A stretch of 7,214 nt of DNA, taken from the NCBI GenBank assembly GCA_004322325.1, contig SCTP01000101.1:1-7214 (forward strand), written 5' to 3'. Shown here piece after piece: positions 6,097-7,214 of this stretch. The notes beneath the pieces are model-generated. The model was not told the origin of the DNA. It searched no databases and was given only the letters and a program-made list of their open reading frames with translations. Made by a program: the position numbers and the translations under genes. Within the stretch, counting starts at the first letter, position 1; each line of letters opens with the position of its first letter. The DNA comes from Gammaproteobacteria bacterium (lineage in GTDB: Bacteria > Pseudomonadota > Gammaproteobacteria > DSM-16500).

Positions 6097-7214
6097 ATGA
6101 GCAAAAGAACTCCTTTTATCGGCAGACAATATGAATTAAAGAGACTGGTAGATACAACAAAAAAGCAGACCGCTTCCTTTATAGTGATAAAAGGACGTCG
6201 GCGAATTGGGAAAAGTCGTTTAGTAGAAGAATTTAGCAAACAATTTGACTATTACTATAAATTTGAAGGCTTAGCACCGGAAAAAAATGTGACTGCCGAT
6301 CATCAAGTGGATGAGTTTTGTAGACAAATGGCCAGGCAATTTCAAATACCAAAAGCAAAATATGATGATTGGAGTGATGCATTGTGGGCAGTAGGAGAAC
6401 GGGTAAGCTCAGGTAAAGTATTATTATTTTTTGATGAGTTATCATGGATGGGCTCCAAAGACCCTGCCTTTCTTGGCAAGATAAAATTGCTGTGGGACAA
6501 TCAACTGAGCAAAAACCCTCAACTTGTTTTTATCATCTGCAGCTCTGCCTCTGCCTGGATTGAGAAAAATTTATTAAGTAGCACTGGTTTTGTTGGCCGC
6601 ATTTCATTGACCCTGAAATTAGAAGAATTATCATTAGCTGAATGTAATCACTTTTGGCCAAAAAATATTTCTGCTTATGAAAAACTGAAAGTGCTCGCCG
6701 TGATAGGAGGAATACCTAAATATCTTGAAGAAATAAACCCGAAAGAATGCGCGGAAGAGAATATAAAAAGGCTTTGCTTTACAGATGGTGGGTTTTTAGT
6801 AAAAGAATTTAATTCTATTTTTTCTGACTTATTCTTGAGAGAAAGTATATTTTATAAAAAAATAGTGAATGCCTTAAAAGAAGGCGCAAGAGATCAATCT
6901 GAAATTCAAGCAGAAACATGTAACGATGATGATTATAAACATACTGGTCGTATTCCTGAATACCTTTGGGAGTTGGAAGAATCAGGATTTATTAAACGCG
7001 ATTATACGTGGAACATAAAAACAGGTAAAGATTCGAAACTAAGCAAATATCGTCTACAAGATAATTACCTGCGATTTTATCTTAAGTATATTGAAAAAAA
7101 TTTAAATAAAATAGAACGAGGCACATTCAACTTTAAATCGTTAACATCTTTATCTGAATGGAACACAATAATGGGATTTCAATTTGAGAATCTCATTTTG
7201 AATAATAGAAAATT
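6097..7214 (+). CDS. ATPase_2/DUF234-type P-loop ATPase, 3' end outside the window
   Basis: An open frame of 372 codons without a stop, from ATG 6097-6099 (AAGG 7 bases upstream). It opens with PFIGRQYELKRL (6-17), typical of the family, then Walker A GRRRIGKS (33-40), Walker B VLLFFDELSWM (108-118), a sensor-like strand VFIICSSASAWI (144-155), GFVGRISLTLKLEEL (164-178) and GGIPKYL (204-210). Residues about 252-305 look like a winged helix-turn-helix, followed by YRLQDNYLRFYLKYI (318-332). GFQFENLI (360-367) appears to begin the DUF234 nuclease-like domain, which is cut off. Families of this type (PF01637, MJ/PH-type ATPases, related to STAND NTPases) are scattered among archaea and bacteria; their role is not settled. 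The gene is AT-rich with many AAA/TTA/ATA codons, unlike its neighbours, and diverges from prmC, so it is probably acquired. Confidence 0.88.
   Translation, partial: MSKRTPFIGRQYELKRLVDTTKKQTASFIVIKGRRRIGKSRLVEEFSKQFDYYYKFEGLAPEKNVTADHQVDEFCRQMARQFQIPKAKYDDWSDALWAVGERVSSGKVLLFFDELSWMGSKDPAFLGKIKLLWDNQLSKNPQLVFIICSSASAWIEKNLLSSTGFVGRISLTLKLEELSLAECNHFWPKNISAYEKLKVLAVIGGIPKYLEEINPKECAEENIKRLCFTDGGFLVKEFNSIFSDLFLRESIFYKKIVNALKEGARDQSEIQAETCNDDDYKHTGRIPEYLWELEESGFIKRDYTWNIKTGKDSKLSKYRLQDNYLRFYLKYIEKNLNKIERGTFNFKSLTSLSEWNTIMGFQFENLILNNRK

Noticed and set aside
6233..6445. Minus-strand open frame of 70 codons inside the ATPase gene
   Set aside because: Opposite the Walker B region of the ATPase; hydrophobic by chance from AT-rich codons.

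Overview
The window looks like chromosome from a member of the Legionellales (Legionella/Coxiella-like intracellular gammaproteobacteria). The main evidence is a run of Dot/Icm type IVB secretion (T4BSS) genes in the conserved order icmP-icmO-icmN-icmM-icmL on the minus strand, next to dksA and prmC, two housekeeping genes whose proteins are clearly gammaproteobacterial in type. No species can be named from the sequence alone.

Layout on the minus strand, in transcription order. prmC (release-factor glutamine methyltransferase, 5936-5088) has a strong extended -10 promoter immediately upstream. After 60 bases comes dksA (RNA polymerase/ppGpp co-regulator, 5027-4566). A strong 31-base stem-loop spans the dksA stop codon. 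Then come icmP/dotM (4522-3398), icmO/dotL (3384-1024), icmN/dotK (1024-308, GTG start overlapping the dotL stop by one base), icmM/dotJ (294-85) and the first 23 codons of icmL/dotI (69-1, running off the window). Spacing inside the icm block is between a 1-base overlap and 15 bases, each start has a Shine-Dalgarno sequence, and I see no internal promoter, so it reads as one operon. dotL (coupling ATPase) and dotM (its membrane partner, an effector-signal receptor) form the core of the type IV coupling complex. DotK is an outer-membrane lipoprotein, and DotI and DotJ form an inner-membrane complex.

On the plus strand, from 6097 to the end of the window and open at its 3' end, lies a divergent, AT-rich gene for an ATPase_2/DUF234-type P-loop ATPase with a winged-helix region and the start of a nuclease-like C-terminal domain. 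It has no stop inside the window. It looks like an accessory, probably acquired gene.

The least ordinary part is the 160 bases between prmC and the ATPase gene. A 40-base imperfect palindrome (5994-6033) and a second, weaker one (6048-6087) share an exact 22-base direct repeat, 54 bases apart start to start. A good promoter for the ATPase gene (TTTACA, 17 bases, TAAAAT) lies between them, with its -35 inside the first palindrome. The prmC promoter abuts the other side of that palindrome. This looks like a two-site operator, possibly used by the ATPase's own winged-helix domain, or alternatively the edge of a mobile unit.
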